From contig JADJOP010000004.1 in the NCBI GenBank assembly GCA_016713735.1, positions 186,001 to 250,000 of the forward strand: a DNA stretch of 64,000 bases. Direction: 5' to 3'. Every line of letters starts with the position of its first letter. Positions within the stretch are counted from its first letter, which is position 1. Below are positions 7,477 through 16,659 of the stretch, piece after piece. Made by a program: the position numbers and the translations under genes. The notes beneath the pieces were generated by a model, which was not told the DNA's origin, did not search any database, and was given only the letters and a program-made list of their open reading frames with translations. The stretch comes from Bryobacterales bacterium (lineage in GTDB: Bacteria; Acidobacteriota; Terriglobia; Bryobacterales; Bryobacteraceae).

Positions 7477-10413
7477 CTACTCGATCGACACGCGCACGGT
7501 GTTGGTGCGGTTGCCGTCCACGGTGACGATCACGGCCACGTCGCCCTTACCGGCGAGCGTGCGCGGCAGGGGGCCTGCGTTGATCTGGTCAAGCCCGGGG
7601 TATTCGCTTTGCGCTGCTGCGAAGGTGACGGGCACGGTCTCGCCGCCCACGGTCATCGTCACGTTCGAGAGATTGGCCACGTTGCGGACGCCGGTGGCAT
7701 AGAGCGTGAGATAGACGCCGTCGGTGGCGGCGCCGAGTGAGAGCGGCACGGCGACGATGCTCTGCGTGGCCGCGTCGTAGCGGAAGGCCGTGAGCGCCGT
7801 CTGCGCGCCCGTGTCGCTCACGCGCACGGCGCTGAGCAGGCCCACGCCCTGGCCAGTGGCCGCGGCGGAAAACAAACCGCCGGCTGTCTTCGCAATCAGG
7901 ATGTCGCCGGTAACCGCGCTGGCGCCGCTGCGCTGGACGCTCACGCGCGCCACGCCTTCCGCCGTGCCCGCCGGAACCTCGAAGTTGATCTGGCTGGGCG
8001 CGACAAAGAAGAGACCGGCGTTGCGCGCCGTGCCCGCGCTATCGGTAAGGCCAACCGTGACGCCGCCCAGTGTGGTGGGCAGCGTGGTGCTGCTGGCGGC
8101 GGTGGTCGAACCAGCCAGCGACGACCCGAAGATCGCCGCGATGGAGCCGGGGGCCACGGGCGCCAGTTGGTAGCCCGCGCCGTTGGTGATCCAGTTGGCC
8201 AGCGCGCTGGCGTTGGCCGCGCCCGGCGTAGCCTTCGCGAACAGGCTCCAGGTTTGCGCTCCGTCTGTGGTGCGGCCCACGGCCACGTCGGTGCGCTGCG
8301 GCCCGAAGCTGTAGGTGTCGATCAGCGTCGTGCCGTCGGAGGCGTAGATGCTGATCGATTCGCCATCCTTACTCAACGACCAACTGGCGTGCCGCGCGCC
8401 CTGCGCCGTTTCGCCGTCGGCCATGAACACCAGATAGCCCTTGGCGGGGATTGTGACACCGCTGGGCACCTGCCACTTCGTGTTGTTGGTCAAGCTATCC
8501 GTGATGTACATGCCGCTCATGTCGACGGCCGCCGTGCCGGGGTTGTACACCTCAAACCAGTCTTCGTAGGCGCCGCTCTCGTCCGGGTCGGCGAAGGCGC
8601 CGTCGTTGTCGGCCATGATTTCGTTGATCAGCAACTGGCCCGTGCCCGCCCCCGCGCCGCCCGAGGTGACGGCCTTGATCGTATTGGCCGCGCCCGGTGT
8701 GAGAGCGGAGGTGAGGCTCCAGTTGGTCCCGATCATGCCCACACGGGCATAGGCCTGCCCGCCGCTCATGGCCGTGTACGTCACGCTGTCAATCGGCGTG
8801 CTGGCGCTCACCGAGCTGGCATACATCGCCAGTTGGCCCGCCGCGGCGGGTTTGAAGCTGGCGTGCGTGGCGCCTTCACTCGTTTCGCCGTCGAGCCAGA
8901 TCACGAGATGCTCGCCATCGGCCAGAGTGCGCTCGGGCAGTGCCCATTTGGTGGGGTTGGCCGTGTCGTCTGTAAGGTACATGCCGGAGGTGGAAACCGA
9001 ACCGGGGCCGAGATTGTGAATCTCCACCCAGGCGTCGGCGTCGCCGGCTTCATCGCGCTGCGCGCCGCTGTTCACTGTGACCACTTCGTTGAGGCGAACA
9101 TCAGCCTGTGAGGCCATCGCCTGCAGCAATGGTTTCAGGTAAGCCGCCCGCTCGCGCACAAACTGTGTGATGCCGTAGGTGGTGAAGTTGTTGGCTGTCA
9201 CCTGGTTGGTGAGCGCTGTTTCAAACTGGGCCATCGTGTAGGCCTTGTTCGGGTCGGCTGTGTAGTCGGCGCGGATGAGGTTGGCCAGCGTCGTTGAGCG
9301 CGCGGCAAAGGAAGCCTCGTCGAACCCCTCGCGCAGATACTTGGCCAGCATCTGCAGATAAGCGCGCTTGTACGCATCCACGGCCCAGAGCTTCGTGAGC
9401 AACGGCCGCGCCGTGCCGCCCGCGCCTCCGCCGCCGGGCCCCCCCGTTCCGGCCGTGGGCAGGTAGAACATGTCCATCTGAAACGGATTGGTGAGGCGCG
9501 GTGTGCCATCGCCCGTGCTGCCAAAGGTCTCATTCAGATCCCAGTGGATATGCACAAAGCGCTTGTCGCTGGAGCGCTGGTAGAGGAAATACTCCGATGC
9601 CGTGCCGACATACGACTCCAGATTCGTGAACAGCGTATTCAGCGCCATGGCGTGCAGCACGCTTTCCACATCCATCACCGGATCGAGTTTCCCCGGCAGT
9701 TCCGCCGTCGCCGTGTTGTTCAGAATGTCGAGCATCGAGATAAGGCCGGAATAGTCGTTGGCTTCTTCATTGGTCTTCAACTCATACGCACGCGTGTAAG
9801 ACGACGTTGAAGCGCCCAGATAGGCCATCGTGGCCGCCGCCGACTCGCCTGCCTCATAGAGATTGCCGTCCTCGTTGTCGCCGAAGCGCGACTGCATCAT
9901 CGTTTTATCCGGCTGCTCCACGGCCTGATATAGCCCGTAATAGGCGCCGTTGATGTACAGGCGCACATAGGTGGACCGCATGGCCGCGATGTATTTACCG
10001 GCAAACTCATGGAAGAGCTTCTCGTGCATGAAGTCCGGCTGCAGATCGCCATTGTGCAGGTTCAGTTTCTTCAAGCCGTAAAAGGTGGCGTCGTCGTCGT
10101 ACTCGTTGAAGTCGATCTTGAAGGGCTTCTTCACGCCGTTGCGGTTGAACGACGAGTTGCCCTTGAAGCGAATCCCGATCTGCGGAATCGACACGCCGGC
10201 CGACTCAAACGCGGCGGGAAAGTAAGGATCGTTGGCATCGCTACGGTGCGAATTGAACAGGGTGTTGTACCAGTTCGAGTCAGCGAACGTGATGCGAACT
10301 TCCTTGACCGTGGTGTCGTCGAAGAAGGCGGAAGCCTGATCCGCCCGCAGGCCCGCGCTGCCCAACACAGCAAGCGTGGCCGCCATTACCAGGCGTTGTA
10401 ACGAGGTAGTCAT
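7477..10413 (-). CDS. CotH-kinase / lamin-tail / Solibacter C-terminal domain protein
   Basis: 978-residue secreted protein. After a signal peptide (MTTSLQRLVMAATLAVLGSA) comes a CotH-like kinase domain (about 30-430), with RFKGNSSFNRNGVKKPFKID and the HIHWDLNETFG motif that holds the usual catalytic Asp. Two lamin-tail (LTD) domains follow: ADVRLNEVVTVN (about 440-585) and LLINEIMADNDG (about 595-730). The last 230 residues are the TIGR03437 domain (LAPVAPGSIAAIFGSSLAG; VAPSQINFEVP), diagnostic for Solibacter and relatives. The role is probably at the cell surface or extracellular matrix. A GGGAGA ribosome site precedes the ATG. It is a single-gene unit ending at the shared terminator. Confidence 0.9.
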   Translation of the reverse strand: MTTSLQRLVMAATLAVLGSAGLRADQASAFFDDTTVKEVRITFADSNWYNTLFNSHRSDANDPYFPAAFESAGVSIPQIGIRFKGNSSFNRNGVKKPFKIDFNEYDDDATFYGLKKLNLHNGDLQPDFMHEKLFHEFAGKYIAAMRSTYVRLYINGAYYGLYQAVEQPDKTMMQSRFGDNEDGNLYEAGESAAATMAYLGASTSSYTRAYELKTNEEANDYSGLISMLDILNNTATAELPGKLDPVMDVESVLHAMALNTLFTNLESYVGTASEYFLYQRSSDKRFVHIHWDLNETFGSTGDGTPRLTNPFQMDMFYLPTAGTGGPGGGGAGGTARPLLTKLWAVDAYKRAYLQMLAKYLREGFDEASFAARSTTLANLIRADYTADPNKAYTMAQFETALTNQVTANNFTTYGITQFVRERAAYLKPLLQAMASQADVRLNEVVTVNSGAQRDEAGDADAWVEIHNLGPGSVSTSGMYLTDDTANPTKWALPERTLADGEHLVIWLDGETSEGATHASFKPAAAGQLAMYASSVSASTPIDSVTYTAMSGGQAYARVGMIGTNWSLTSALTPGAANTIKAVTSGGAGAGTGQLLINEIMADNDGAFADPDESGAYEDWFEVYNPGTAAVDMSGMYITDSLTNNTKWQVPSGVTIPAKGYLVFMADGETAQGARHASWSLSKDGESISIYASDGTTLIDTYSFGPQRTDVAVGRTTDGAQTWSLFAKATPGAANASALANWITNGAGYQLAPVAPGSIAAIFGSSLAGSTTAASSTTLPTTLGGVTVGLTDSAGTARNAGLFFVAPSQINFEVPAGTAEGVARVSVQRSGASAVTGDILIAKTAGGLFSAAATGQGVGLLSAVRVSDTGAQTALTAFRYDAATQSIVAVPLSLGAATDGVYLTLYATGVRNVANLSNVTMTVGGETVPVTFAAAQSEYPGLDQINAGPLPRTLAGKGDVAVIVTVDGNRTNTVRVSIE

Positions 10414-10492
10414 ACTCTCCCGGACGCAGGCAGCGAAACGGGGTGTACAGAAGGTCAGGAAACCTTTACGTTCTTAACTGGCCGCGGCTGAG

Positions 10493-12229
10493 CTACTCTC
10501 CGCCGGCGCTCGACTTGACGTACTGTTCCAGATACTTCTGCGAGAGTTTCGGATCAGCCGGCACCCCCGCCCCGCCGCGATACACCGCCGACAGATTGCG
10601 GGCCGCCAGTTTGTGACCAGCGTCGGCAGCCTTCTGCCACCAGTCGCGCGCTTGCGCCAGATCCTGCGGCGTGCCTTTGCCGATGGCAAACAGCATGCCT
10701 GCCATGGCTTGCGCGGGAACGTAGCCTGCCTGGGCCGCCTCCACGGTGAGCCGCAGGGCCTCGGCGGGCTTCAACTCCATCTCCGCGCCGGTGCCGGGAT
10801 AGCGGCCGGTGAGGTAACCGCCGCCCTTGCAGTAGGTCACCACCGCCCCTTCCTTGGCGCCGACGCACGCCGAATACTCGGCGAAGTAGTCGAGGGCATC
10901 GGCTGTGGTCCGCTGCAGCCAGGCCTCCCAACCGCCGACAGGTTCCTTGTTCTCTTTACGCGTCAGGTCGCCGCGATACTCGGCGTCGCGGATCGGCGCC
11001 AGAACGTTGTTCGCCATTGTGCGCAGGCGCTCGTCGGAGTCAGTGAGCAGCTTCACCAGGGCGGTGAACAAGGCGGGGTCCTGGCGGCGGCCGTTGAGTT
11101 GCAGCCGCAGCGCGTAGGCGATGCCGTCGGCGGCAGTGAGGCGGTCATCGGCATCCACGGCGCGGCCGGGGACAAGCGCGAGATCGATCAACGCTTGCTG
11201 CGCGGCGGCTGATCGCCAGTTCGCGTGCACCGCCAGCGCGCGCAGCGCTTCCCGGCGCACGGCAGCGGACTTGTCCATCGCCGCGCGGCCCACGGCCGTC
11301 ATCGTCTCCTCGTCAAAGATCGCATCCTGCGCCGTGCGCGCCGCCGCCGTTCGCACCGCCGCATCCGGCGAAGCAAGCAAGCCACGCAGCACCACGCCCG
11401 CAGGCGCGCCGCCGACCACGGAGAGGGCAGGGAAGCGGCCGCCGTGGGCGACGGGCGACTTCTGCGCCTTCTCGAGCAGCGCCTTCTCCTCCGCCGACAG
11501 CGGCATTGTCTTGTGGCGCAGCCGCGTCGCCCAGGCGATGGCGTCGTCGTTGCTCGGCTGATGATAGGTGCGCGCGCCGAGGTCGGCGAACTCGCGGAAG
11601 ATGACGTGATAGCCCTTGGAGAAGCTCCGCGAATAGGCGTCGCGCACGTTGGTGAGGTGGTAAGAGAGATCGCGCAGGCCCAGCACCATGTAGACCTCGG
11701 GCATCGTCTTGGCGGCGTTCAGCGGTTCTTTGAGCTCCGGCGTCATCCGCCACCAGCCCCAGCTGTAGCTGATGGAACCGGCGGTGAGGTTCGGATAGAG
11801 CATCGAAAACTCACCCGAGATCTTGCCGCCCTCGCCCTTGCCATACATGTAGACACGGCGCGGATTGATTGGGTAGGTCTTCAGCGCCCAGGCGATCAGC
11901 TTCTGGATCGGCTCGTGGTCGTTCGGTCCGAACTTGCGCTCCCGCGGGCCGCCGGCGAGCAGAACGTAGCCTTCAAGCTGGCCCTGCCGCTTCAGCGCTT
12001 CGCGAACCGGATAGAGTTCGTCGCCCACCGGACGGTCGTGTTCGGGAAAACACAAAAACAGGCCAAGTTGTTTGGAAGGGTCGCGCTCGCCCGCGCGGGC
12101 CTCGGCTCCCTCCGGGGCCTCCACGACGTACTGGATGATCCGCGCGCCGCCGGCATCCTTCAACTCGCCTTCGACCGCGGCCAACGCCGATATGCCCGCG
12201 AAAATCCATGCCCAGATGAACTTCTTCAT
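10493..12229 (-). CDS. secreted pseudo-hydrolase with HEAT repeats and Sel1 repeats
   Basis: 578 residues with a signal peptide. Residues about 45-270 look like an alpha/beta-hydrolase of the esterase/depolymerase type, but the nucleophile elbow reads YMYGKGEGGK (residues 128-136), so the expected Ser of GxSxG is Gly132 and the domain is probably not catalytic. Residues about 290-430 are Ala-rich HEAT-like helical repeats. Residues about 490-578 contain two Sel1-like repeats (AMAGMLFAIGKGTPQDLAQA; LAARNLSAVYRGGAGVPADP). The ATG at 12229 overlaps the glcF stop by ATGA; the longer open frame upstream is antisense or overlapping noise. The function is not known; the architecture suggests a protein-binding scaffold. 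Confidence 0.7.
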   Translation of the reverse strand: MKKFIWAWIFAGISALAAVEGELKDAGGARIIQYVVEAPEGAEARAGERDPSKQLGLFLCFPEHDRPVGDELYPVREALKRQGQLEGYVLLAGGPRERKFGPNDHEPIQKLIAWALKTYPINPRRVYMYGKGEGGKISGEFSMLYPNLTAGSISYSWGWWRMTPELKEPLNAAKTMPEVYMVLGLRDLSYHLTNVRDAYSRSFSKGYHVIFREFADLGARTYHQPSNDDAIAWATRLRHKTMPLSAEEKALLEKAQKSPVAHGGRFPALSVVGGAPAGVVLRGLLASPDAAVRTAAARTAQDAIFDEETMTAVGRAAMDKSAAVRREALRALAVHANWRSAAAQQALIDLALVPGRAVDADDRLTAADGIAYALRLQLNGRRQDPALFTALVKLLTDSDERLRTMANNVLAPIRDAEYRGDLTRKENKEPVGGWEAWLQRTTADALDYFAEYSACVGAKEGAVVTYCKGGGYLTGRYPGTGAEMELKPAEALRLTVEAAQAGYVPAQAMAGMLFAIGKGTPQDLAQARDWWQKAADAGHKLAARNLSAVYRGGAGVPADPKLSQKYLEQYVKSSAGGE

Positions 12230-13503
12230 CACGCCTCTTCCGCGCCGTAGGCCTGATCCAATAGCTCGATCACGTGGTAAACAGGTTGCCCAGTGTTCCG
12301 CATCCGTGCCCCGGCGGCTAGCTGAATCATACATCCAGGATTGGCCGTGGCGATGGCATCGGCTCCGGTGGCCGCCACAGAGTCCATCTTCTTTTCGAGC
12401 AGCCCCATCGCCATCTCGTTTTGGACGACGTTGTAGATGCCCGCCGAGCCGCAGCAGATGTCCGAGCCCGCCATCTCCACCAGCGTCAAACCGGGAATCG
12501 CGTTCAACACCTTGCGCGGGGCGGTGCGAATCTTTTGGCCGTGCGCAAGGTGGCAGGAGTCCTGATAGGTGACGCGCAGGGGCAGCGGCCGCGCTGGTGC
12601 GCGCAGTTCGATGGAGGCGAGAAATTCGTTGATGTCCTTCACCTGCGCCGTGAAGCGCTTGGCCGCTTCGGTGCCGAGCAGGTGATCGTACTCCTTCAAC
12701 GTCGAGCCGCAGCCGGCGGCGTTGGTGATGATAGCGTCGAACCCTGCGCCTGCCAGCGCCTCAACGTTCTTCGTGGCCAGCCGCCGCGCCGTTGAGCGCA
12801 CCCCAGCGTGCAGCGCCAGCGCGCCGCAGCAGGTCTGCTCGTCCGGCACGTGGACTTCACAGCCATTGGCCTGCAACACGCGCACTGTGGCTTCGTTCAG
12901 CCGCGCGAAGCTGATGTTGGCAATGCAGCCGCCAAGCAGCGCCACTTTGTAGCGGCGCTCGCCGCGCGCCGGGAACACCTTGCCGTATTGAGAGAAGAAG
13001 GTCGGAAATTGCGCTTCCGGCGAGAGCGCGTCGAGCTTGTCGAGGCCGAGCGTCTTCAAGAAACCGGTGGAGCGCATCAGTTGCTGCAGGCCGCTCTTTT
13101 GGTACACAGCCAGCTTCAGCGCCACCAGCTTGAGCAGTGTGCGCGAGGGCAGCAGCGTGTCGAACACAAACCCGCGCAGCCAGCGGATATGCGCCGGGCG
13201 CGGGCGCTTCACTTCAAGCTCGGCGCGCGCGTCCTCAATCAACCGGCCATATTGCACGCCCGAAGGGCATGCCGATTCGCAGCCGCGGCAGGCCAGGCAC
13301 AACTCCAAGTGCTCGACGTAGCTGTCGGTCACCGGCGCGCCCGCGGCCACCATGTTCATTTGATAGACGCGCCCGCGCGGCGAGTCCATCTCCAGGCCGA
13401 GTTCACGATACGTCGGGCACGAGTTCAGACACAGCCCGCAGTGGACGCACTTATCCAGGTCAAACTGCTGCGGCTTGTCGGTGAGAATTTCAAATCCGTC
13501 CAT
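12229..13503 (-). CDS. glcF: glycolate oxidase iron-sulfur subunit
   Basis: 424 residues. Two 4Fe-4S ferredoxin clusters at the N-terminus (Cys19, 22, 25, 29 in CVHCGLCLNSCP; Cys69, 72, 75, 79 in CLACRGCESACP). Two cysteine-rich CCG domains follow (CCGALALHAG and CCGSAGIYN). This is the GlcF arrangement: electrons from glycolate oxidised by the flavin subunits pass through it to the membrane quinone pool. It overlaps glcE by 14 bases and the downstream gene by ATGA. glcD, the catalytic flavin subunit, is not in this operon or elsewhere in the window. Confidence 0.9.
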   Translation of the reverse strand: MDGFEILTDKPQQFDLDKCVHCGLCLNSCPTYRELGLEMDSPRGRVYQMNMVAAGAPVTDSYVEHLELCLACRGCESACPSGVQYGRLIEDARAELEVKRPRPAHIRWLRGFVFDTLLPSRTLLKLVALKLAVYQKSGLQQLMRSTGFLKTLGLDKLDALSPEAQFPTFFSQYGKVFPARGERRYKVALLGGCIANISFARLNEATVRVLQANGCEVHVPDEQTCCGALALHAGVRSTARRLATKNVEALAGAGFDAIITNAAGCGSTLKEYDHLLGTEAAKRFTAQVKDINEFLASIELRAPARPLPLRVTYQDSCHLAHGQKIRTAPRKVLNAIPGLTLVEMAGSDICCGSAGIYNVVQNEMAMGLLEKKMDSVAATGADAIATANPGCMIQLAAGARMRNTGQPVYHVIELLDQAYGAEEA

Positions 13504-14614
13504 ACAGCCGCCCCCGGTTCAGCAAGGCCCCTTCATCGAACATGCCTTTCAACTTCTCCATCAACGCGAAGTCCTTGCCCACATGCGGCCAGCGCTCGAC
13601 GGCGGGAAAGCTCGCCGGCGCGGCTTCGACAACAGGCTCGAAGCCTTGGGCCGCGCGCTGCCGCATCCAGGCGAGCGCTTCCTCAGCAGTGGCGAACGCG
13701 CCATAGACGATGCCATTGCCGGCACGGGCGACACCCGCGCCGGGAAGCGTGGCCAGCAGATCCGCCGTTTGCGTGAGCGTGCAGGCCGTGCGCACAAGCA
13801 CTCCGTCCGCGTGGGCATCCAGGAAGCGCGGGCCAAATTCGCGCACCTCCTCCCACAGCGACTGCTCGGCCGCGCCGTCGATCCACTCCGCGCCTGCGAG
13901 CTCACGCGCGCAGCGCTCGATGACGGCCTCCGTTCCCGCGCATTGCACCAGAAGCTTTGTCTCCTCGCCCGGCTGCTTCCACAGATCGTAGGCAACTGGC
14001 AGGAGCAGTCCGCGCTGCGCGCCATCGAGACGGGAGGCCGGCAGCAGGAAGGTCCGCGAACGCGGCGGCGTGGGCGTGAGCTTGAAGTTCACACTGACGA
14101 TCGCGGCCAGTGTTCCCCAGGAGCCGATCATGAGCTTGCCCATATCGAGCCCGGCGACATTCTTCACCACCATGCCGCCGGTTTGGATCAGCTTCCCTTC
14201 CAGCGTGGCAAAGGTCATGCCGATCACCAGGTCGCGCACAGCCCCCGTCTTCAAACGCCGCGGACCGCTCATACCCGCGGCGACGACACCGCCCACGGTC
14301 GCTTGCCCAGCGCAGGGCGGATCGATGGGAACGGCCTGCCCGTTGGCGGCGAGCGTGGCTTCGAACTCGGCCCACGGCATGCCCGCCTGCACCGAAACGG
14401 TCAGATCATGCGGTTCATATTGCAGCAGGCGGTTCAGGCCCGTCGTGTTCAGGGCAACTTCGGCCTCGCCCACCGCGCCACCGAAGCGGCGCTTGGAGCC
14501 CGCTCCTTCAAGCGTGATGCGGCGGCCCGCCGCCCGCGCCTCGGCCAGCGCCTGTGCCAACTCTTCCGGTTCTCGTGGGGTCAAGCGAATATTATGGCGC
14601 ACCGCGCGTGCCAC
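13490..14614 (-). CDS. glcE: glycolate oxidase FAD-binding subunit
   Basis: 374 residues of the FAD-linked oxidase (PCMH/VAO) type. Motifs seen: EGAGSKRRFGG for the pyrophosphate, YEPHDLTVSVQAGM, then PPCAGQATVGGVVAAGMSG and GGMVVKNVAGLDMGKL. It matches GlcE in length and order and works with GlcD and GlcF. The start is a GTG at 14614, six bases after the upstream DUF1080 stop; no ATG lies in frame near the N-terminus. Confidence 0.85.
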   Translation of the reverse strand: MARAVRHNIRLTPREPEELAQALAEARAAGRRITLEGAGSKRRFGGAVGEAEVALNTTGLNRLLQYEPHDLTVSVQAGMPWAEFEATLAANGQAVPIDPPCAGQATVGGVVAAGMSGPRRLKTGAVRDLVIGMTFATLEGKLIQTGGMVVKNVAGLDMGKLMIGSWGTLAAIVSVNFKLTPTPPRSRTFLLPASRLDGAQRGLLLPVAYDLWKQPGEETKLLVQCAGTEAVIERCARELAGAEWIDGAAEQSLWEEVREFGPRFLDAHADGVLVRTACTLTQTADLLATLPGAGVARAGNGIVYGAFATAEEALAWMRQRAAQGFEPVVEAAPASFPAVERWPHVGKDFALMEKLKGMFDEGALLNRGRLYGRI

Positions 14615-14620
14615 GCGGCG

Positions 14621-15562
14621 CTACTTCTTCTTCACCATCGGCGTCAGCGTGATCTTGCGGAACTCCACCGGGCCGTGGTCGCCCTGCAGCGCCAGCGGTC
14701 CCGGCGCGGCTTCGTCGGCATCGGTGGCCATCGCCGTGAGACCCTCCACCTCAATGTGGTCATGCAGCGTTTTGCCGTTGAGCACGACGGTCAGTTCGCG
14801 GCCGATGAGCGTCATGTCGTAGGTCTGCCACTGGTCCGGCGGCAGCGTGGCGTTGATCTTCGGGATCACGCGCGAATAGAGCGCGCCGTTGCCGTGCATC
14901 GACGGCGGCTCGCCATAGTCGCCGTAGATCTGCACTTCATAGCGCGCACGCAGCCCCACGCCGGAGTTCGACTTCTGCGCCACCTTGAATTCGAGATGGA
15001 GTTTGAAGTTGCCAAACTTCGCCATGGTGGCAATGTCAGAGGCGCGCGGCTTGTTTTTCATGGCCCCGTTTTCGACGAACCACTCCATCGGGCGGCCGGG
15101 AAAGCGCGGCGCCCAGCCCGTCATGTCCTTGCCGTTGAATAGCTCCACGGGCTTGCCGGGAACCCACGAGCCGTCGTCCTTATCGCGCAACACCGGCGCG
15201 CGGCGGCCAACGAACTTCAGTGCGTCCGCTTCACCCTCGCGCTGAAACGTGCCTTCAATGGTCCCCGCCGTGGTCGTCTTCGCGCGATAGGTCAGCTTCT
15301 TGCCGCCGCGCTCGAAGACCCACACCAGTTCCTCGCCTTCCACACGCATCACCGGGATCACATCCATCTGCCCGCCCGGCGCGCCGACGAACTTGCCGCG
15401 CATGGTCCGCGTGCCGGCGGCTTCCACCTCCAGCCACCACGCGCGGCCGCGCGGCTCCTTCTCCACCGTGATGTTCCATCGACCGTTGAAATCTCCCGCT
15501 TCGGCCAGAAGCGGTGCAGCCATGAGAGCCAGTGTGGCCACAAGTCCACGACGCATGTTCAT
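14621..15562 (-). CDS. secreted DUF1080 (3-keto-disaccharide hydrolase-like) protein
   Basis: 313 residues, signal peptide MNMRRGLVATLALMAAPLLA. After an extra N-terminal beta domain of about 120 residues comes the DUF1080 concanavalin-like domain (KPVELFNGKDMTGWAPR; NFKLHLEFKVAQKSNSGVGL; RELTVVLNGKTLHDH). The family includes 3-keto-glucoside hydrolases and many carbohydrate-binding relatives. The ATG at 15562 is favoured by the symmetric promoter at 15569-15576; a second ATG lies at 15556. It heads the operon DUF1080 - glcE - glcF - scaffold protein. A paralogue lies at 61753-62727. Confidence 0.8.
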   Translation of the reverse strand: MNMRRGLVATLALMAAPLLAEAGDFNGRWNITVEKEPRGRAWWLEVEAAGTRTMRGKFVGAPGGQMDVIPVMRVEGEELVWVFERGGKKLTYRAKTTTAGTIEGTFQREGEADALKFVGRRAPVLRDKDDGSWVPGKPVELFNGKDMTGWAPRFPGRPMEWFVENGAMKNKPRASDIATMAKFGNFKLHLEFKVAQKSNSGVGLRARYEVQIYGDYGEPPSMHGNGALYSRVIPKINATLPPDQWQTYDMTLIGRELTVVLNGKTLHDHIEVEGLTAMATDADEAAPGPLALQGDHGPVEFRKITLTPMVKKK

Positions 15563-15568
15563 GCGTGC

Positions 15569-15576
15569 AGTATACT
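15569..15576. promoter_or_regulatory. palindromic -10 element between divergent genes
   Basis: AGTATACT is its own reverse complement, so each strand reads TATACT, one mismatch from the -10 consensus. Exactly six bases separate the hexamer from the ATG at 15583 on the plus strand and, in mirror image, from the ATG at 15562 on the minus strand. This predicts leaderless transcripts in both directions. No convincing -35 hexamer was found on either side. Confidence 0.5.
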
Positions 15577-15582
15577 TTGCCC

Positions 15583-16659
15583 ATGCCAGCCCCGGTTGCC
15601 TCGCGCCGCGCACGCCTGCTTACCCCCTTCGCCCTGCAAACCAACGCCGCGGCAGACCCGCTGGCCATCGCCAGCGTTCGCCTCTTTGCGGCGCCTTCAC
15701 GGCTCTATGTGCGCATCGAGACGCGGTCGGGAATCAAGGGCTGGGGCGACTGCGCGCCGGCAGGCGCTGAGGCACTCACCCGTGCGCGGCAGCAGTTGTT
15801 GAACCAACCAGCAAGTGCCTACGCGGCCCTTGAGGGCGCGCTGCCCGCCGAGGTTGCGCCCGCCGCCGTCGCGGCCATGCTCGACTGCTTGGGCCAGCAC
15901 ACGAAAGCGCCGGTGTATCAACTGCTGGGCGGGCCGACGCGCTTCAAGGTCCGCGTGATGGCTCACGTGGCCAGCGCCGCCGAGGTCCGCGCCGCGCGTT
16001 CGTCCGGCCATCGTGCCTTCGCCCTTGCCATTCCCGCGCCGCCGTTTCCCAATAGCGGCAAGCTCTATGTGAATCGCATCCGTGCACTGTTTGATGAAGC
16101 TCGTGCCGCCGCCGGCGAAGGCTGCGACTTTGTGCTGAACGCTGGTGGCCAGCTCACCGCCGGCGATGCCGCGCAACTGGCCGCTGAATTCGAACGCACG
16201 CACCTGCTGTGGCTGGAAGAGCCCTGCCGCCACGGCAATCACGCCGCGCTGCGCAAGTTGGGCGAGGAAGCCGTAACGCCCATTGGACTTGGCCGCGACT
16301 GCCGCCACGCCTCCGAGTTCCAGGACATTCTGCGTGAAGAGACGGCCGACCTGCTGCGCCCTTCGCTCGATCACTTCTCCCTCACGCGCATCCGCAAAAT
16401 CGCCGCGCTCGCCGAGACCTACTACATCGCCGTCGCCCCCACGCACACCGGCGGCATGCTCGCCACCGCCGCCGCGCTGCATGCCGCCGCCTCGATGCCC
16501 AACTTCTTCCTCACGCACCTGCCCGCGCGAGCGCCTGACGATCCAGTACGCGGGCTCGACCTCACCGTGCGCGATGGCTACCTCGGCCTGCCCACCGCGC
16601 CCGGCCTCGGCATCACGGTGGACGATGCCGCGATCGCCCGCTACGAGGTGCGCGCATGA
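15583..16659 (+). CDS. enolase-superfamily pseudoenzyme (mandelate racemase-like)
   Basis: 358 residues aligning along their length with the next gene product. The three metal-ligand positions read Asn186 (VLNAGG, where Asp is expected), Glu in WLEEP (retained) and Arg238 (GLGRDC, where GE is expected). The Lys seen in the neighbour (CFKTGIP) is also absent (AFALAIP). Two of three magnesium ligands are therefore gone and the usual dehydratase or racemase chemistry is unlikely. There is no Tat signal. The stop overlaps the ATG of the neighbour, so the two proteins are made together; a non-catalytic partner subunit is one possibility (inference). Confidence 0.75.
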   Translation: MPAPVASRRARLLTPFALQTNAAADPLAIASVRLFAAPSRLYVRIETRSGIKGWGDCAPAGAEALTRARQQLLNQPASAYAALEGALPAEVAPAAVAAMLDCLGQHTKAPVYQLLGGPTRFKVRVMAHVASAAEVRAARSSGHRAFALAIPAPPFPNSGKLYVNRIRALFDEARAAAGEGCDFVLNAGGQLTAGDAAQLAAEFERTHLLWLEEPCRHGNHAALRKLGEEAVTPIGLGRDCRHASEFQDILREETADLLRPSLDHFSLTRIRKIAALAETYYIAVAPTHTGGMLATAAALHAAASMPNFFLTHLPARAPDDPVRGLDLTVRDGYLGLPTAPGLGITVDDAAIARYEVRA

